From the NCBI GenBank assembly GCA_963749115.1, contig CAVVLP010000002.1, forward strand, positions 744,001 through 808,000: a DNA stretch of 64,000 nt, written 5' to 3'. Positions 10,557 through 20,751 of this stretch are shown here, in pieces. Source of the DNA: SZUA-36 sp963749115 (GTDB lineage: Bacteria; Pseudomonadota; Gammaproteobacteria; Xanthomonadales; SZUA-36). Position numbers and translations under genes: made by a program. Within the stretch, counting starts at the first letter, position 1. The number at the start of each line of letters is the position of its first letter. The notes under the pieces are model-generated. The model was not told where the DNA came from. It saw nothing but the letters and a program-made list of their open reading frames with translations, and did no database searches.

Positions 10557-11861
10557 ATGAACAACAATAAAGATGTTTCTCTGAACCGTGAAATCGGCCA
10601 GGTGGGTTTCTCAGCGATCGCTCTGAATGGCGTGATCGGTGCCGGTATTTTCGCCCTGCCCGCTATCGCCGCCGCCAAGAGCGGCAATTTCAGCCCATGG
10701 CTATTCCTGATCTGTGCGGTTCTGATCATGACCGTGGTTCTGTGTTTTGCCCGTGCTGCCAGTTTCTTCAGGGAAACCGGTGGTCCAATCCAGTATGCCG
10801 GGCTGGCGTTTGGGCCTTTTGCAGGTTTTCAGACCGGTTGGCTGGTCTACATCGGCAGGCTGGCTGCCATCGGCGCCAACATCTCATTGATGGTCACCTA
10901 CGCGGGTTGGTTCTGGACGCCGCTGGTATCCGGAATCGGTCACCAGGTGGCCGTTACCGTGGCATTTGTTTTGCTTGCGGTCTTTAACATCATCGGCGTA
11001 CGCCAGAGCATGAACGTCGTATTCCTGTTTTCAGCCCTCAAACTGGTGCCACTGTTTCTGTTGATCCTACTGGGACTCACGCATATTCAGCCCGCTCTCC
11101 TCGTGCATGTCGACCTGCCGGTATCCGGCACCCTCGGCGAGACGATACTGATTCTGTTGTATGCTTTTGTCGGCTTTGAAAGTGCCGTGGTACCCGCAGG
11201 CGAAGCGCGTAACCCACGTAAGGATATCCCCCGCGCCATCACATTTACGGTGCTGACCATTACTGCCGTGTACTTCTTGATCCAGTTGATTTCGGTATCT
11301 GTTTTACCCGGACTGGCGGAGAGCAAAACACCACTGGCGGATGTTGCAGAAATACTGATGGGTGCGACCGGTGCTGCGTTGCTCACATTTGGAGCGGTAT
11401 TCTCCATTGGTGGAAATTGCTCGGCCTCGATGCTTTCCGCACCGCGAATGACCTACGCGCTGGCAAAAATGGGCTCATTACCGGCCTGGTTCGGTGCGAT
11501 ACATCCACGCACAAGGACACCGTTTAACTCCATCGTCTTCTATGCAGCTTTGGGATTGGTTCTTGCTCTGAGTGGCAGTTTTGTCTGGCTTGCCGTGGTC
11601 AGTACACTGGCGCGCTTACTCAGCTATATTCTCGGTGTGGCGGCCTTGCCTGTACTTGAAAAACGTATCGAAAAAACCGAGGGTCAATTCCGCCTGCGTG
11701 GTGGCTACCTGGTACCCGTCATTGCTTTACTGCTGTGCCTGTGGCTGATCACTTTTGCATCCGTGACCGCGTGGTTGACCACGGCTGCTTTCTTTGCACT
11801 GGGCAGTGTTCTTTATCTGCTGTCAGCCGGGAAACACAAACCTCCTGTAGCAGGCAGCTAA
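10557..11861 (+). CDS. APC-family amino acid permease
   Basis: A 434-residue protein with about 12 predicted membrane helices. The first helix carries the substrate-binding glycine motif GVIGAGIFALPA of the APC superfamily and the region PAGEARNPRKDIPRA is the conserved cytoplasmic loop. It imports or exchanges amino acids or related amines; the substrate cannot be read from the sequence. It begins 34 bases after the membrane-cluster operon and converges with the acylase gene, leaving only 10 bases between stops. Confidence 0.88.
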   Translation: MNNNKDVSLNREIGQVGFSAIALNGVIGAGIFALPAIAAAKSGNFSPWLFLICAVLIMTVVLCFARAASFFRETGGPIQYAGLAFGPFAGFQTGWLVYIGRLAAIGANISLMVTYAGWFWTPLVSGIGHQVAVTVAFVLLAVFNIIGVRQSMNVVFLFSALKLVPLFLLILLGLTHIQPALLVHVDLPVSGTLGETILILLYAFVGFESAVVPAGEARNPRKDIPRAITFTVLTITAVYFLIQLISVSVLPGLAESKTPLADVAEILMGATGAALLTFGAVFSIGGNCSASMLSAPRMTYALAKMGSLPAWFGAIHPRTRTPFNSIVFYAALGLVLALSGSFVWLAVVSTLARLLSYILGVAALPVLEKRIEKTEGQFRLRGGYLVPVIALLLCLWLITFASVTAWLTTAAFFALGSVLYLLSAGKHKPPVAGS

Positions 11862-11870
11862 AGGTTTTCT

Positions 11871-14267
11871 TTAGCCACCCGCCGGCTCGAACAACAGGGT
11901 CCATTCTTCCGGACCCGGAAGAAATGGACTTTTTACGCCTTTGACCCAGTTTTCATGACCCTTGTTAAAATAGGGTGACAGCGGATGGCCGCTCTGCCCG
12001 CTTGGCATCTGAAAAATGCCATCTTCCTCGTGCCCCGGTGAAACGACCATACGTTGAGAAGCACCATAGTCACCCGCGCCGATACGTGGCATGTTACTGA
12101 ACTCGCCCGGTGTTTGTTGCCGTGGTGTGTCGGTGAGCAGACCCAGACCCGGGACAAAAGCACTCAGGGGGTGAACAATGGCCAATTCGGTGTAGGCACC
12201 CCAGGTGTAGGCCTGTAAGCCACCGCTATCATCGATTTCCTCCAGCACATCATCCATCGCCGAGTTAATCAACGCATTCCAGTCATCATAACCAGGTGGT
12301 AAAAGGTGTTCGGGACGCTCGCTGACCAAACGCCAGGCCGGGCCTTCGACGGTGCGGCTATACCATGGGAAGCGCTCACCTAAATGGGCTTCCAGTGGTC
12401 TTGTCAATCCGGATATGACACGCATGGTTATATGGCTGCGAAAACGGCGAACGACCCGGTAACCGATCGATCCCGGTACCGCACGCCCTTCCCAGTTCCT
12501 GACTGTTTCAAGGGCTGCCAACGTGGAAGGGTCCCTGGTATCAGTGAAGTGAGCCAGTAACAGTACCCGCCAGCGAGCCAGGAATAGTGCCTCATCATCC
12601 AGTTGTATTGCAAACAGGTCATCCTCATTCGCGCTCTCCAACGCCATCAGACGCTCACGAACCTGGTTTTGACGACCGGCAAGCCCGTAATTGCCAAAGC
12701 CGACATTCGTCAGCATGTCGCCGGATACCATGCGGGCATTGGCTGACCACAGACGTTGCTGCGCTGGATTGATGATTACCGGGATATCGGGAGGGGCAAG
12801 ACGACCGTTCCAGCCACGACTGCCATCGGACCAACTGGAGGGCAACATCCCTGAATGTCCAAATCGCGCCGGCACCGGCCCCAGCAACGTGTAGCCGATA
12901 TTGCCCTGCCTGTCGCCCACCACCAGGTTTTGCGCGGGTGTGCCGGCCTGGTGTGCGATTTTGAAAGCGTCTTCAATTGTCCGGGCGTTCTCCATCAGCA
13001 TCAACTGCATATTCGCTGAACCTTTCTGATGTGCAATCCAGTGGGTAACCAGGCTCCGGCCCAGGTGATCACGGGTTTCAAGCAATGGCCCCCAAATGGT
13101 TTCCCGAATGACAAAATCACTGCAACTGCCACTGTTGCTGCAGATAAGCTCGGTTACATTTTCGATTGTTGCCGGGCCACCAGGTGACTGATAAATACCC
13201 TCCGCTTCTTCGATCCAGTCGAGATAGACTATATCCTGGGTGTCGGTCTGCGAGTTGGTAAAACCCCAGGCGATATGGGTATTTGAGCCCACAATCATGG
13301 CTGCGGCACCTGGAAGCGATACACCGGTGACGTCGGCATCGGTCTCATCGATCTTTAGTCGCACCCGGTACCAGATATTCGGTACACCAAGACCCAGGTG
13401 CATATCATCCGCAACGATGGCTGCACCGGTTTCGGTCAGCGACCCGCCTACAACCCAGTTATTGCTACCCAGCATGACTTCATCGACCGGCAGTCTTGCA
13501 GTACCTGCGGACACTGTTTCCAAAACGGACTGTGGTGTACCTGCCGGGATAGGTGCCAGCGGTATTGAACCACCATCAACGGGTGCGTCCCACGAGGTGC
13601 CGCGTGGCACCAGGAATTCGGCAAAGTCTTTTCCCATGACGTCATGAATCAGGCTGTAATCACGCTCATAGCGGTTGTCCGAATCCTGCAGGTCAAAATA
13701 CATCGCGTAAACGACCAGCAAACTATCAGTGTTTGTCCATGGCTCCGGCTCTGCCCCCAGCAGGGTATATTCAAAGGGGGCCGCCCCGAGCGCTGCCAGG
13801 CCGTCGTTAACGCCCCGCGTATAGGCGCTGGCGATGGATAGTTCATAGTCTGAGAAAACGTCCTGTGCCTGTTCACTTCTGTGCCGGAAACGATGGCGAC
13901 GGCGCTTACGATCAAATCCCAGGGTGGCATCGCCCAGGATTTCAGACAATTCCCCGGCACCTGAGCGGCGCAATAAATCCATCTGGAAGAAGCGTTCCTG
14001 GGCATGCAGATAACCGAGTGCATACGACGCATCGCTGCGATTGGAAGCCTTAATAGTCGGTACACCTTCGGCATCACGTTCTACGCTCACAGGGTGGAGA
14101 ACACCGGTCGTTGTGATACTGCCGTCAAGTTGTGGCAGGCTTTGCCGAAGCCAAATGTATGCCGAAATTAAAACCAGAAAAACAAGCAAGACAAAACCAA
14201 CTGAAATTCTGGCTGACCAGCGCCGGAAACTCGAACGGGATGTTGTGCCGGACATTTTTTTCCCCAT
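11871..14267 (-). CDS. Penicillin acylase family N-terminal nucleophile hydrolase
   Basis: A 798-residue member of the penicillin amidase/acylase family, processed into two chains that hydrolyse amides such as acyl-homoserine lactones or beta-lactam side chains. A membrane anchor or signal lies near residues 20-40. The autoprocessing site LGSNNWVVGGS places the nucleophile Ser at residue 268, and the spacer between the chains is visible before it (about 240-267). The substrate is not known. It starts 5 bases after the stop of the outer-membrane barrel gene, so it probably belongs to the same leftward transcript. Confidence 0.9.
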   Translation of the reverse strand: MGKKMSGTTSRSSFRRWSARISVGFVLLVFLVLISAYIWLRQSLPQLDGSITTTGVLHPVSVERDAEGVPTIKASNRSDASYALGYLHAQERFFQMDLLRRSGAGELSEILGDATLGFDRKRRRHRFRHRSEQAQDVFSDYELSIASAYTRGVNDGLAALGAAPFEYTLLGAEPEPWTNTDSLLVVYAMYFDLQDSDNRYERDYSLIHDVMGKDFAEFLVPRGTSWDAPVDGGSIPLAPIPAGTPQSVLETVSAGTARLPVDEVMLGSNNWVVGGSLTETGAAIVADDMHLGLGVPNIWYRVRLKIDETDADVTGVSLPGAAAMIVGSNTHIAWGFTNSQTDTQDIVYLDWIEEAEGIYQSPGGPATIENVTELICSNSGSCSDFVIRETIWGPLLETRDHLGRSLVTHWIAHQKGSANMQLMLMENARTIEDAFKIAHQAGTPAQNLVVGDRQGNIGYTLLGPVPARFGHSGMLPSSWSDGSRGWNGRLAPPDIPVIINPAQQRLWSANARMVSGDMLTNVGFGNYGLAGRQNQVRERLMALESANEDDLFAIQLDDEALFLARWRVLLLAHFTDTRDPSTLAALETVRNWEGRAVPGSIGYRVVRRFRSHITMRVISGLTRPLEAHLGERFPWYSRTVEGPAWRLVSERPEHLLPPGYDDWNALINSAMDDVLEEIDDSGGLQAYTWGAYTELAIVHPLSAFVPGLGLLTDTPRQQTPGEFSNMPRIGAGDYGASQRMVVSPGHEEDGIFQMPSGQSGHPLSPYFNKGHENWVKGVKSPFLPGPEEWTLLFEPAGG

Positions 14268-14272
14268 GTTTT

Positions 14273-15565
14273 TCAGAAATACCAGGCCAGTTGCACAAAC
14301 AACGAAGGACCGGTTGAGATATACAGACCCGGTCGGACCGCATCGATACCACCGTATTCACTGCCATCCGGGCCGATCGGGAGATTCAGGGCTGCCAGGA
14401 GTTGAATATCCTGTTTCCAGTCATAGGAAAGCACCAGTTGCGCCAATGCTGATGGATCAGTGAGATTGATAAACATATTGGGTGTGAGATTGAGTAATGG
14501 TGTCATTTCCACTGTCACCGAAGCACCGAGATAGTGACGTCCAAGATTGAATAATTCACCCCTGGCCAGGCGTTTTAACAGTTCCGGATTTTCCGCCAGC
14601 GCGGCAGCGGAATAGTCCCCACCCGTCATGCCGAAGCCGTTGTAATAGTATTCCAGAAAGCCTGTCCAGTTGTGGCCAGCGGACACACCGGAATAGCTGA
14701 CACCCGCCACGCCTGAAATAACAGAATCCGAATCCGTATCATTCCAGACCAGGTCCCCCCGCCAGACAGCACCACCACGGTCGGTACTGGCACCCAGACC
14801 AAGAACGGTCTCCCCATAATGTTCCGCCAGCAATACATCAAATTCATTACTACCCCAAAAACCGTGATACTTCACTGCCAGCGAAGATTGATCATACTCA
14901 ATATCACCGTTAACGGGGTTGCGACGCACCACCCCCACGGCCTGTACATCATTGCCGTTGTCCAGAAGATACTGGCCATAGAGCATGTCATCACCGGTTT
15001 TGTACTCCCTGTCCACTGCGGCCGGATCAAAAGGGTTGAGGATATCCATCGGTGTAAATAAAAGACCATTGCCCCAGCTGATCGCCTGGCGGCCAAAGCG
15101 GACGACAGTCTTATCACCCGTGTATCCAACAGTGAGCCGGTCTAGACGCACCAGCGTGGCATTCTTGCCTTCATCGTGTAAGGCGTGGGTCAGGTTGAAC
15201 CAGCGCCGGTCATCATTGATGACATCGGTTCCGGGATAAAGTAATCCCGGAAGATCACGGAAACCGAAGAGCGTATCGGAGTGTACGGTGATGAATTGCA
15301 TATGGGCCTCAAAACCCAGGCGTTCCCGTCTGGCTGAAGCTTTGAGGCGGACTTCGAAGTTATGATCCTGCAGGCTGCCACCGCTGATACCATGCAGCAC
15401 GCTGTTATCCGGAATCTGCGTGTTTATGTACTGATACTTGCCGTGTCCGCCAAAGGTCCAGTCCGTCACACCGGGTGACGAATCAGAAGCAGACGAAGAC
15501 ACGCTCAGGCCAAACCACAGAGCCGGTAAAACCACACGTAGAAACATCAACTGCTTATCGTGCAT
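14273..15565 (-). CDS. Outer-membrane beta-barrel protein (DUF1302-like)
   Basis: A 430-residue protein with an N-terminal signal peptide cleaved near SSSASD, many alternating amphipathic strands and a terminal aromatic LAWYF end, the usual recognition signal for outer-membrane barrels. The segment VRFGRQAISWGNGLLFTP resembles barrels placed beside LolA-like/FtsX-type transporters. It is directly downstream of the ABC ATPase gene in the same direction. What it carries across or binds is unknown. Confidence 0.75.
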   Translation of the reverse strand: MHDKQLMFLRVVLPALWFGLSVSSSASDSSPGVTDWTFGGHGKYQYINTQIPDNSVLHGISGGSLQDHNFEVRLKASARRERLGFEAHMQFITVHSDTLFGFRDLPGLLYPGTDVINDDRRWFNLTHALHDEGKNATLVRLDRLTVGYTGDKTVVRFGRQAISWGNGLLFTPMDILNPFDPAAVDREYKTGDDMLYGQYLLDNGNDVQAVGVVRRNPVNGDIEYDQSSLAVKYHGFWGSNEFDVLLAEHYGETVLGLGASTDRGGAVWRGDLVWNDTDSDSVISGVAGVSYSGVSAGHNWTGFLEYYYNGFGMTGGDYSAAALAENPELLKRLARGELFNLGRHYLGASVTVEMTPLLNLTPNMFINLTDPSALAQLVLSYDWKQDIQLLAALNLPIGPDGSEYGGIDAVRPGLYISTGPSLFVQLAWYF

Positions 15566-15574
15566 TCCGCATCG

Positions 15575-16268
15575 TCAATGAGCTTGTTGCAACTCATCCC
15601 TGGTTATCCGTCCATCTTCCATACTGATCAAGCGGTCAGCCCATTCCATGACCCGCTGATCATGGGTCGCAATCAGGAAAGTAACCTTGTGTACACGGTT
15701 TAGTTCACGGAAATGTTGCATCAGTTTTTCCATGCTTTGTGAATCCAGGTTGGCAGTCGGCTCATCGGCCAGCACCAGTTTGGGTTGGCGATACGATAGC
15801 ACGGGCAACGGCCACGCGTTGTTGTTGACCACCGGACAATTGGGCTGGACGACGGTCTTCCATTCCTTCCAGTCCGACCTCCTGCAATATCTTGAAGGAA
15901 CGCTGTTTCCGCTCTGCTGCCGGCACACCCTGAACCTGCATAACGAATTCTACATTCTCCTGCGCACTGAGTACCGGAATCAGGTTGTAGGCCTGAAACA
16001 CGAAACCGATATGAAAAAGACGAAGATCCGCCAGTGCGGCCTTGCCAAGCAGGTCAACACGTTCACCGTCGATGGAAATTTCACCATTATCCAGAGAATC
16101 AAGCCCGCCAATGGCGTTGAGCAACGTGGTTTTACCGGAACCGGAAGGCCCGGAAAGACAGATAAAAGAACCCTGTTCGATCTCAAGGCTGACATGATCA
16201 AGCCCCTTGATCACCGCATCACCCTGTTGATAGTATTTACACAGGTCGATACAACTTATGGCTGCCAT
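15575..16268 (-). CDS. ABC transporter ATPase, LolD/MacB type, frameshifted
   Basis: An ATP-binding subunit of the LolD/MacB class, about 230 residues. Walker A is GPSGSGKTT, the signature is LSGGQQQR, Walker B is LVLADEPTANLD and the switch His is in ATHDQRV. Reading breaks at about 15787-15788, just after VAVARAIVS: one extra C in the coding strand puts an in-phase stop 9 codons later, and deleting it gives VSQPKLVLADEPTANLD. The start ATG at 16268 gives MAAISCIDLCKYY. It lies between two FtsX-type permease genes upstream and the outer-membrane barrel downstream. Confidence 0.88.
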
Positions 16269-16328
16269 GGGTTCAAGCTCGATTGATTTTGCATACGGGG
16301 CCTTCCTTCTCTACTTACACATAGTATT

Positions 16329-17561
16329 TTATGTCTGGCTAAGAGCCTCGACCGGTCGATACCGTGCTGCCCGCCAGGCCGGCAGCAAGCTGGTAACAAT
16401 TCCTAAAATAATCACAACGGCGTTTGCCAACACCAGGTCCGGCCATTGCAGCACCGGATACAACATACTGGATGCACCCATCATCTCCATGCCTTGTGCT
16501 ACCCCCGATATATCAATGCCGTCCTTTAACGGAATGATGGTGGCGATAGCGATCAGGTTACCGACCAGCAAACCCAGCACCAGCAACAGTAAAGACTCCA
16601 CCAGTATCTGGTAAACAATGGCAGAGGGTCGCATACCCAGTGCCCGCATCAGGCCGATTTCCCTTACCCGCTCAAATATCGCCATCATCAGGGTATTAAC
16701 CAGACCGAATGACAGGGCCAGAAAAATAACCACCATCCATACCAGCACAAAGCCATTCATGACTCGCATCATGGTACCGAGGTAGGGGTCAAGTTCCAGC
16801 CAGGACAACACTTCGTGATCCCCGGAAACGGCTGAACGAATATTGGATGTGAGCGATTCAGGCGTACGGTAGTCAAAACCAAGTATGGCTATTTCAGATA
16901 CATCCGTGCCCATACCAAGCATGTTTTGAACCACATCGCGACCGGCATAAACAATGCTTTCCTCGCGACTTTCCAATTCGGCTCTATAAACTCCAACAAT
17001 TCTGAAACCACGATCCGCAATGGCGTTATCCGGGTCCTGGCTCATCAGCACGACGCGTTTTCCCAGGCGGGTTTCAAGACGCTGCACCAGCTTTCTGCCA
17101 ATGACAATACCGCCATCATCGGCAGCTTTGAGAAACCGGCCTTCAATCACATCATTTGAATCGAAACCCAGTGCCAACTCCTCTGCGGGATCTACACCCA
17201 ACAGTGAGATACCCCGGCTTTCGTATTCACTGGAAATCATGGCCGGTACCTTTATCCGGCTACTCCAGGCAACTACCTGGCCGCTATTGAGCACATCGAG
17301 CAAGGTATCGTCCGGGGCTGGCAAACTGTGTGTAACCGACGGGTCATCCCGGTAGGCATTGGCGTGAACCTGAACATGACCCGGTAACGCACTAATACCC
17401 TGTTTGACCATGTCGTCTACCATACCGCGTAGCAGGGCCGTCATGAATATCATCGCCCACACACCCAGAGCGATGGCCAGCAGCATGATAAGAGTACGCC
17501 GGTAATTGCGCCACAGATTGCGCCAGGCCAGTGTGGACAGGGCTGTAAGCGGCATGGCCAT
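16329..17561 (-). CDS. ABC transporter permease, FtsX/MacB type
   Basis: A 410-residue permease: one N-terminal helix (about 22-45), a large periplasmic domain, and three C-terminal helices with the FtsX domain (residues about 275-405). The start codon overlaps the stop of the preceding permease (TGATG at 17561), so the two are translationally coupled and probably form a heterodimer. Its family moves lipoproteins or other envelope molecules by a mechanotransmission mechanism rather than through a channel. Confidence 0.88.
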   Translation of the reverse strand: MAMPLTALSTLAWRNLWRNYRRTLIMLLAIALGVWAMIFMTALLRGMVDDMVKQGISALPGHVQVHANAYRDDPSVTHSLPAPDDTLLDVLNSGQVVAWSSRIKVPAMISSEYESRGISLLGVDPAEELALGFDSNDVIEGRFLKAADDGGIVIGRKLVQRLETRLGKRVVLMSQDPDNAIADRGFRIVGVYRAELESREESIVYAGRDVVQNMLGMGTDVSEIAILGFDYRTPESLTSNIRSAVSGDHEVLSWLELDPYLGTMMRVMNGFVLVWMVVIFLALSFGLVNTLMMAIFERVREIGLMRALGMRPSAIVYQILVESLLLLVLGLLVGNLIAIATIIPLKDGIDISGVAQGMEMMGASSMLYPVLQWPDLVLANAVVIILGIVTSLLPAWRAARYRPVEALSQT

Positions 17562-18820
17562 CAGGCGGCTCTCATCGCCTCAACCGGTCGTAAGCCATAT
17601 AGTTTCAGTGCCGGATAAATGGCAGCGAACAGGCAGAACACGAATACCACGGTTGGCCCAAGCATCAGGGAAAGTGGATCCAATGCAGGTTTAATGACGG
17701 GTGGCATATTGAATTTAGCTGCCAATTCATCCATACCGGGGTATGCAAAACCAACCTGGGCAAAATAGCCGGACACCAGTGATCCGAGCAACACGCCGAT
17801 CAACAAACCGACCAAGGCCATCAGAAAGGTTTCCAGCAGCACCAATAATGCGAGCCGGCGGGGTTTAATGCCCAGTGCCATGATCACGCCGAACTCACGT
17901 GTCCGCTCCAGCACCGACATTAACTGCGTATTGAGTACACTGAATGCCACCAGGACGATCAACACCGCATACATTAGCCAGGCACTGGTCATATCGGCCT
18001 GTATCGCCTGTTTGAGCCCGGGCATTAGTGCTTCCCAGTCCAGAACAACCAGCGCATCCTGCTCTTTGAGCAATCCCTCTAACGGTTCGATCATCGCCGG
18101 CACCTTGCTCAATTCATCTACCGCCAGCGCGATGACATGACCGCTGTTTTCCATTGCAAACACTTCCTGAAAGTAGGCCAGGGGAAGTTCCGCCAGGCCC
18201 CGGTCCATATCCTGGGAGCCAGACTCAAATATACCCACCACCGTCACCACACCCGCGGCAAATGAGCCATCCCTGCCACTACCCAGGAATGTCAGCTCAT
18301 CACCTGTTTTTACCTTCAGATTCCTCGCCATCACGCTGCCGATGACGATCTCGGCAGCATCCGGGTCTTTCAGGTAACGTCCATCGGTTAACAGACCGGG
18401 GATAGTTGACAAGCCGGGCTCATGGTCAGGCTCAACACCAACCAGTTGCGTGCCAAAGGACCGGTCTTCACTTGAAACCAGCACAAACGCGTTAGCACGG
18501 GCAGCTACATTGGCCGTCGGGAATCGCTCGCGAATGTCAGCAGTCAACTCGCGGATATTTTTTACGACCTGACGCATTTTCTGGCTATCCTGGTAACTTT
18601 CTCTCTGTACCTGTAGTTGGCCGCTGAACATACGCAGCGTGTTGTTGATCATCATTTCGTAGGAACCAAACTGCAGCGAGATCATGAAAACCAGCAGGAT
18701 ATTGGAGAAGATCATCGCCAATGCGGTTAACCAGGTACGCCGTTTCTGACGCCATATGTTGCGCCAGGCGAGCCGGAGACTGAGCCCGAACGCTTTCTCT
18801 CTGCTTCGATTGGCAGTCAT
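17561..18820 (-). CDS. ABC transporter permease, FtsX/MacB type
   Basis: A second FtsX-type permease, about 419 residues if started at the ATG at 18820 (MTANRSREKAF). The frame is open further upstream to 18889, but that would overlap the preceding gene. It has an N-terminal helix with RRTWLTALAMIFSN, a periplasmic domain with a MacB-like core, and three C-terminal helices. Its stop overlaps the next permease start by one base. Together with the ATPase and LolA-like gene it makes a complete exporter-like operon. Confidence 0.86.
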   Translation of the reverse strand: MTANRSREKAFGLSLRLAWRNIWRQKRRTWLTALAMIFSNILLVFMISLQFGSYEMMINNTLRMFSGQLQVQRESYQDSQKMRQVVKNIRELTADIRERFPTANVAARANAFVLVSSEDRSFGTQLVGVEPDHEPGLSTIPGLLTDGRYLKDPDAAEIVIGSVMARNLKVKTGDELTFLGSGRDGSFAAGVVTVVGIFESGSQDMDRGLAELPLAYFQEVFAMENSGHVIALAVDELSKVPAMIEPLEGLLKEQDALVVLDWEALMPGLKQAIQADMTSAWLMYAVLIVLVAFSVLNTQLMSVLERTREFGVIMALGIKPRRLALLVLLETFLMALVGLLIGVLLGSLVSGYFAQVGFAYPGMDELAAKFNMPPVIKPALDPLSLMLGPTVVFVFCLFAAIYPALKLYGLRPVEAMRAA

Positions 18821-18827
18821 AACATTG

Positions 18828-19655
18828 TTATTGCCTTGGATTTCTGAGGCTGGACAATGTGAAGATTCCGGCCGGCAATTCAATATCAAACTCGATCGTG
18901 TTGACCGTCATTTCAGTCCACTCATCCGGAGTTTCCAGTTTGCCCATACGCAGAACCCGGGCGACCGAACGGCCACCCATTTCGGTAATATCGTGCGCTT
19001 TCATCATTTTCACCAATATGCCATCCTGATCCCAGTACTGCTCTTCGAGCAATACAAAGTCACCGCGGATTTTCAGAGTCTCTTTTCCCCAAACGGTGGC
19101 GGCATCTTCGTGTGGAATAGCATCAACGGTGTAGACCGTATGGCCGTCCTCTTCCGTCTGTGCAGTCAAAACATGGTCATACTGGTCGAGAATATCGGTG
19201 GATTTGCTGATGTCCTTGTTGGAAAAATCGCTGCCCATCCATCCCTGGCTCATCATGGAAGACGGGATCTTGATCACACGGTTGACTTTGGGGGAGTAGG
19301 ACCACATGTTTTTATCCATCAAAAGGGTCCCGTTCCCTGCATCCTTCTTTGGCTCTGTCACCCGTACCAACGAGTTTTTGTCACCCTCACTCCAGGAACG
19401 CATCGACATGGAGCGTTCCCAGTCGGCCCGATGGATGGTCATGGTTATTTCGGCATACGAACTCGTGCCCCGCCAATGATCCATAGCCGCACGCACCAGT
19501 TCCTTTGCACTATCCGGTTCTACTGCCATGAGCTGACCAGACAGACCACCCGTTACGATCAGAATGCACAGGCGCAGTAGCACGATTCGGGCCCCTGCAC
19601 CGGTTCGGAGACAAGCTGTAAAACCTCTTCCCGTCAAATTATTCATCTGCTGCAT
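18828..19655 (-). CDS. LolA-like outer-membrane lipoprotein-sorting protein
   Basis: A 275-residue exported protein of the LolA-like family (the group annotated as outer-membrane lipoprotein-sorting protein). A basic N-terminus and hydrophobic stretch (about residues 23-44) form the signal peptide, followed by EPDSAKELVRAAMDHWRG and a beta-rich half-barrel with SYSPKVNRVIKIPSSMM. It is the first gene of the leftward operon that continues with two permeases, the ATPase and an outer-membrane barrel, which suggests that a lipid-linked cargo is handed across the periplasm. Confidence 0.82.
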   Translation of the reverse strand: MQQMNNLTGRGFTACLRTGAGARIVLLRLCILIVTGGLSGQLMAVEPDSAKELVRAAMDHWRGTSSYAEITMTIHRADWERSMSMRSWSEGDKNSLVRVTEPKKDAGNGTLLMDKNMWSYSPKVNRVIKIPSSMMSQGWMGSDFSNKDISKSTDILDQYDHVLTAQTEEDGHTVYTVDAIPHEDAATVWGKETLKIRGDFVLLEEQYWDQDGILVKMMKAHDITEMGGRSVARVLRMGKLETPDEWTEMTVNTIEFDIELPAGIFTLSSLRNPRQ

Positions 19656-19709
19656 ACCCGGTTTGAAGTACAGTAAACAAGGCTATCACAGCTATAAAAT
19701 AATTATGAG

Positions 19710-19726
19710 CTTAACACCCGTTTAAC
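19710..19726. promoter_or_regulatory. 11-bp-spaced direct repeat in divergent promoter region
   Basis: CTTAAC at 19710-19715 and TTTAAC at 19721-19726 are in direct repeat with an 11-base period between the divergent LolA-like and TonB-like genes. This spacing is typical of OmpR-family response-regulator boxes. It is similar but not identical to the HTTAAK boxes near 55-61 kb. Only sequence similarity supports it. Confidence 0.3.
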
Positions 19727-19748
19727 GCGTTTTTGGTATCATTTTCCC

Positions 19749-20479
19749 ATGCAAACTGTCAGGCAAAATCCACCACTTATCAGGACTGGAAAAAAGACCG
19801 GTATTTGGTGGACCTTGTTCCTTGCGCTGGCTTTGCATGGCCTGTTCTTGTTGGTGCCCATCGCCAGGCAAATGCCAGTTGTAGAGAATCTTCGAGCACC
19901 CATTGAATTGCAATTGACCAGTTTAAAGCCGCCGGCGATATCACCTGTGGTAGCCGAGCCCGTTCCGGAAACCCCGTTGGCTGAAGCCGGGCCCGGTTAG
20001 CACTCGAACCTCCAGGTGTTGTGCTCGAAGAACAAACCAGGCCCGTACCCGTCGTGATTGACCCTGCCCCGCTGACAACAGGACTGGAAAAGCGGAACCT
20101 GCAACCTGACCTGAATACCATGAGTAAGATTGAAAGAAGACAACTGACAAATACAATTCTTGCACGCCAATTTTTCACGGAGGAATCTGCAGTAGACCAG
20201 CTGTTTGGCAAGCCGCTTCCACAACACAACACAGAAATACAAAAAGAGTTTCATTACCCGCTCAGACAGAACATGATAAGCATGCTTGATCAACCCATGC
20301 CGGAAGTGCCTTTTGGCTACACACCCGACCTGGTTTATTTTGCATACGAACCGGGTGTAAAAGGTGATTTGCAACGTTTTTGGGATGTGATCACACCCGA
20401 GTTCGGATGGCGCACCAAGTACGGAACCGAAGTTAAATGCATCCTGTTACTGGTGATTGTAGGCTGTGGTTGGAAATAG
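19749..20479 (+). CDS. TonB-like membrane-anchored protein, frameshifted
   Basis: A protein of about 243 residues with one N-terminal helix (WWTLFLALALHGLFLLVPIA, about residues 20-39), a proline-rich periplasmic stretch and a C-terminal globular end, the layout of TonB-like or cell-envelope-spanning proteins. The frame stops at 19998-20000 but continues one base out: adding one G in the CCGGTT run at 19994-19998 gives AGPGLALEPPGVV. The end reads EVKCILLLVIVGCGW. No classic TonB C-terminal motif is seen, so the family is uncertain. The next gene on the same strand is the Cys-rich lipoprotein. Confidence 0.6.
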
Positions 20480-20751
20480 AAATAACTTGGGCGATATCAC
20501 CAGATTTGCACAACCAGCGCCGGGAACTCCGGGTACAATGTGTACCATGGGAATTATTTGAATTGCACTTAATGCAAATCATTCATTTACAGGACTGGTG
20601 AATATCTAGCACCATCCGGGGTGCAGCAGGCATTTTTACACGGCAAATACCGTTTTTGGGTGGAATTGTAAAACCCGTGGAGCACAGATCAATTAAACTG
20701 TCAGGATGACGACCACGTGACAGAAGGGATGATGAGGACAAGAACAATAAA

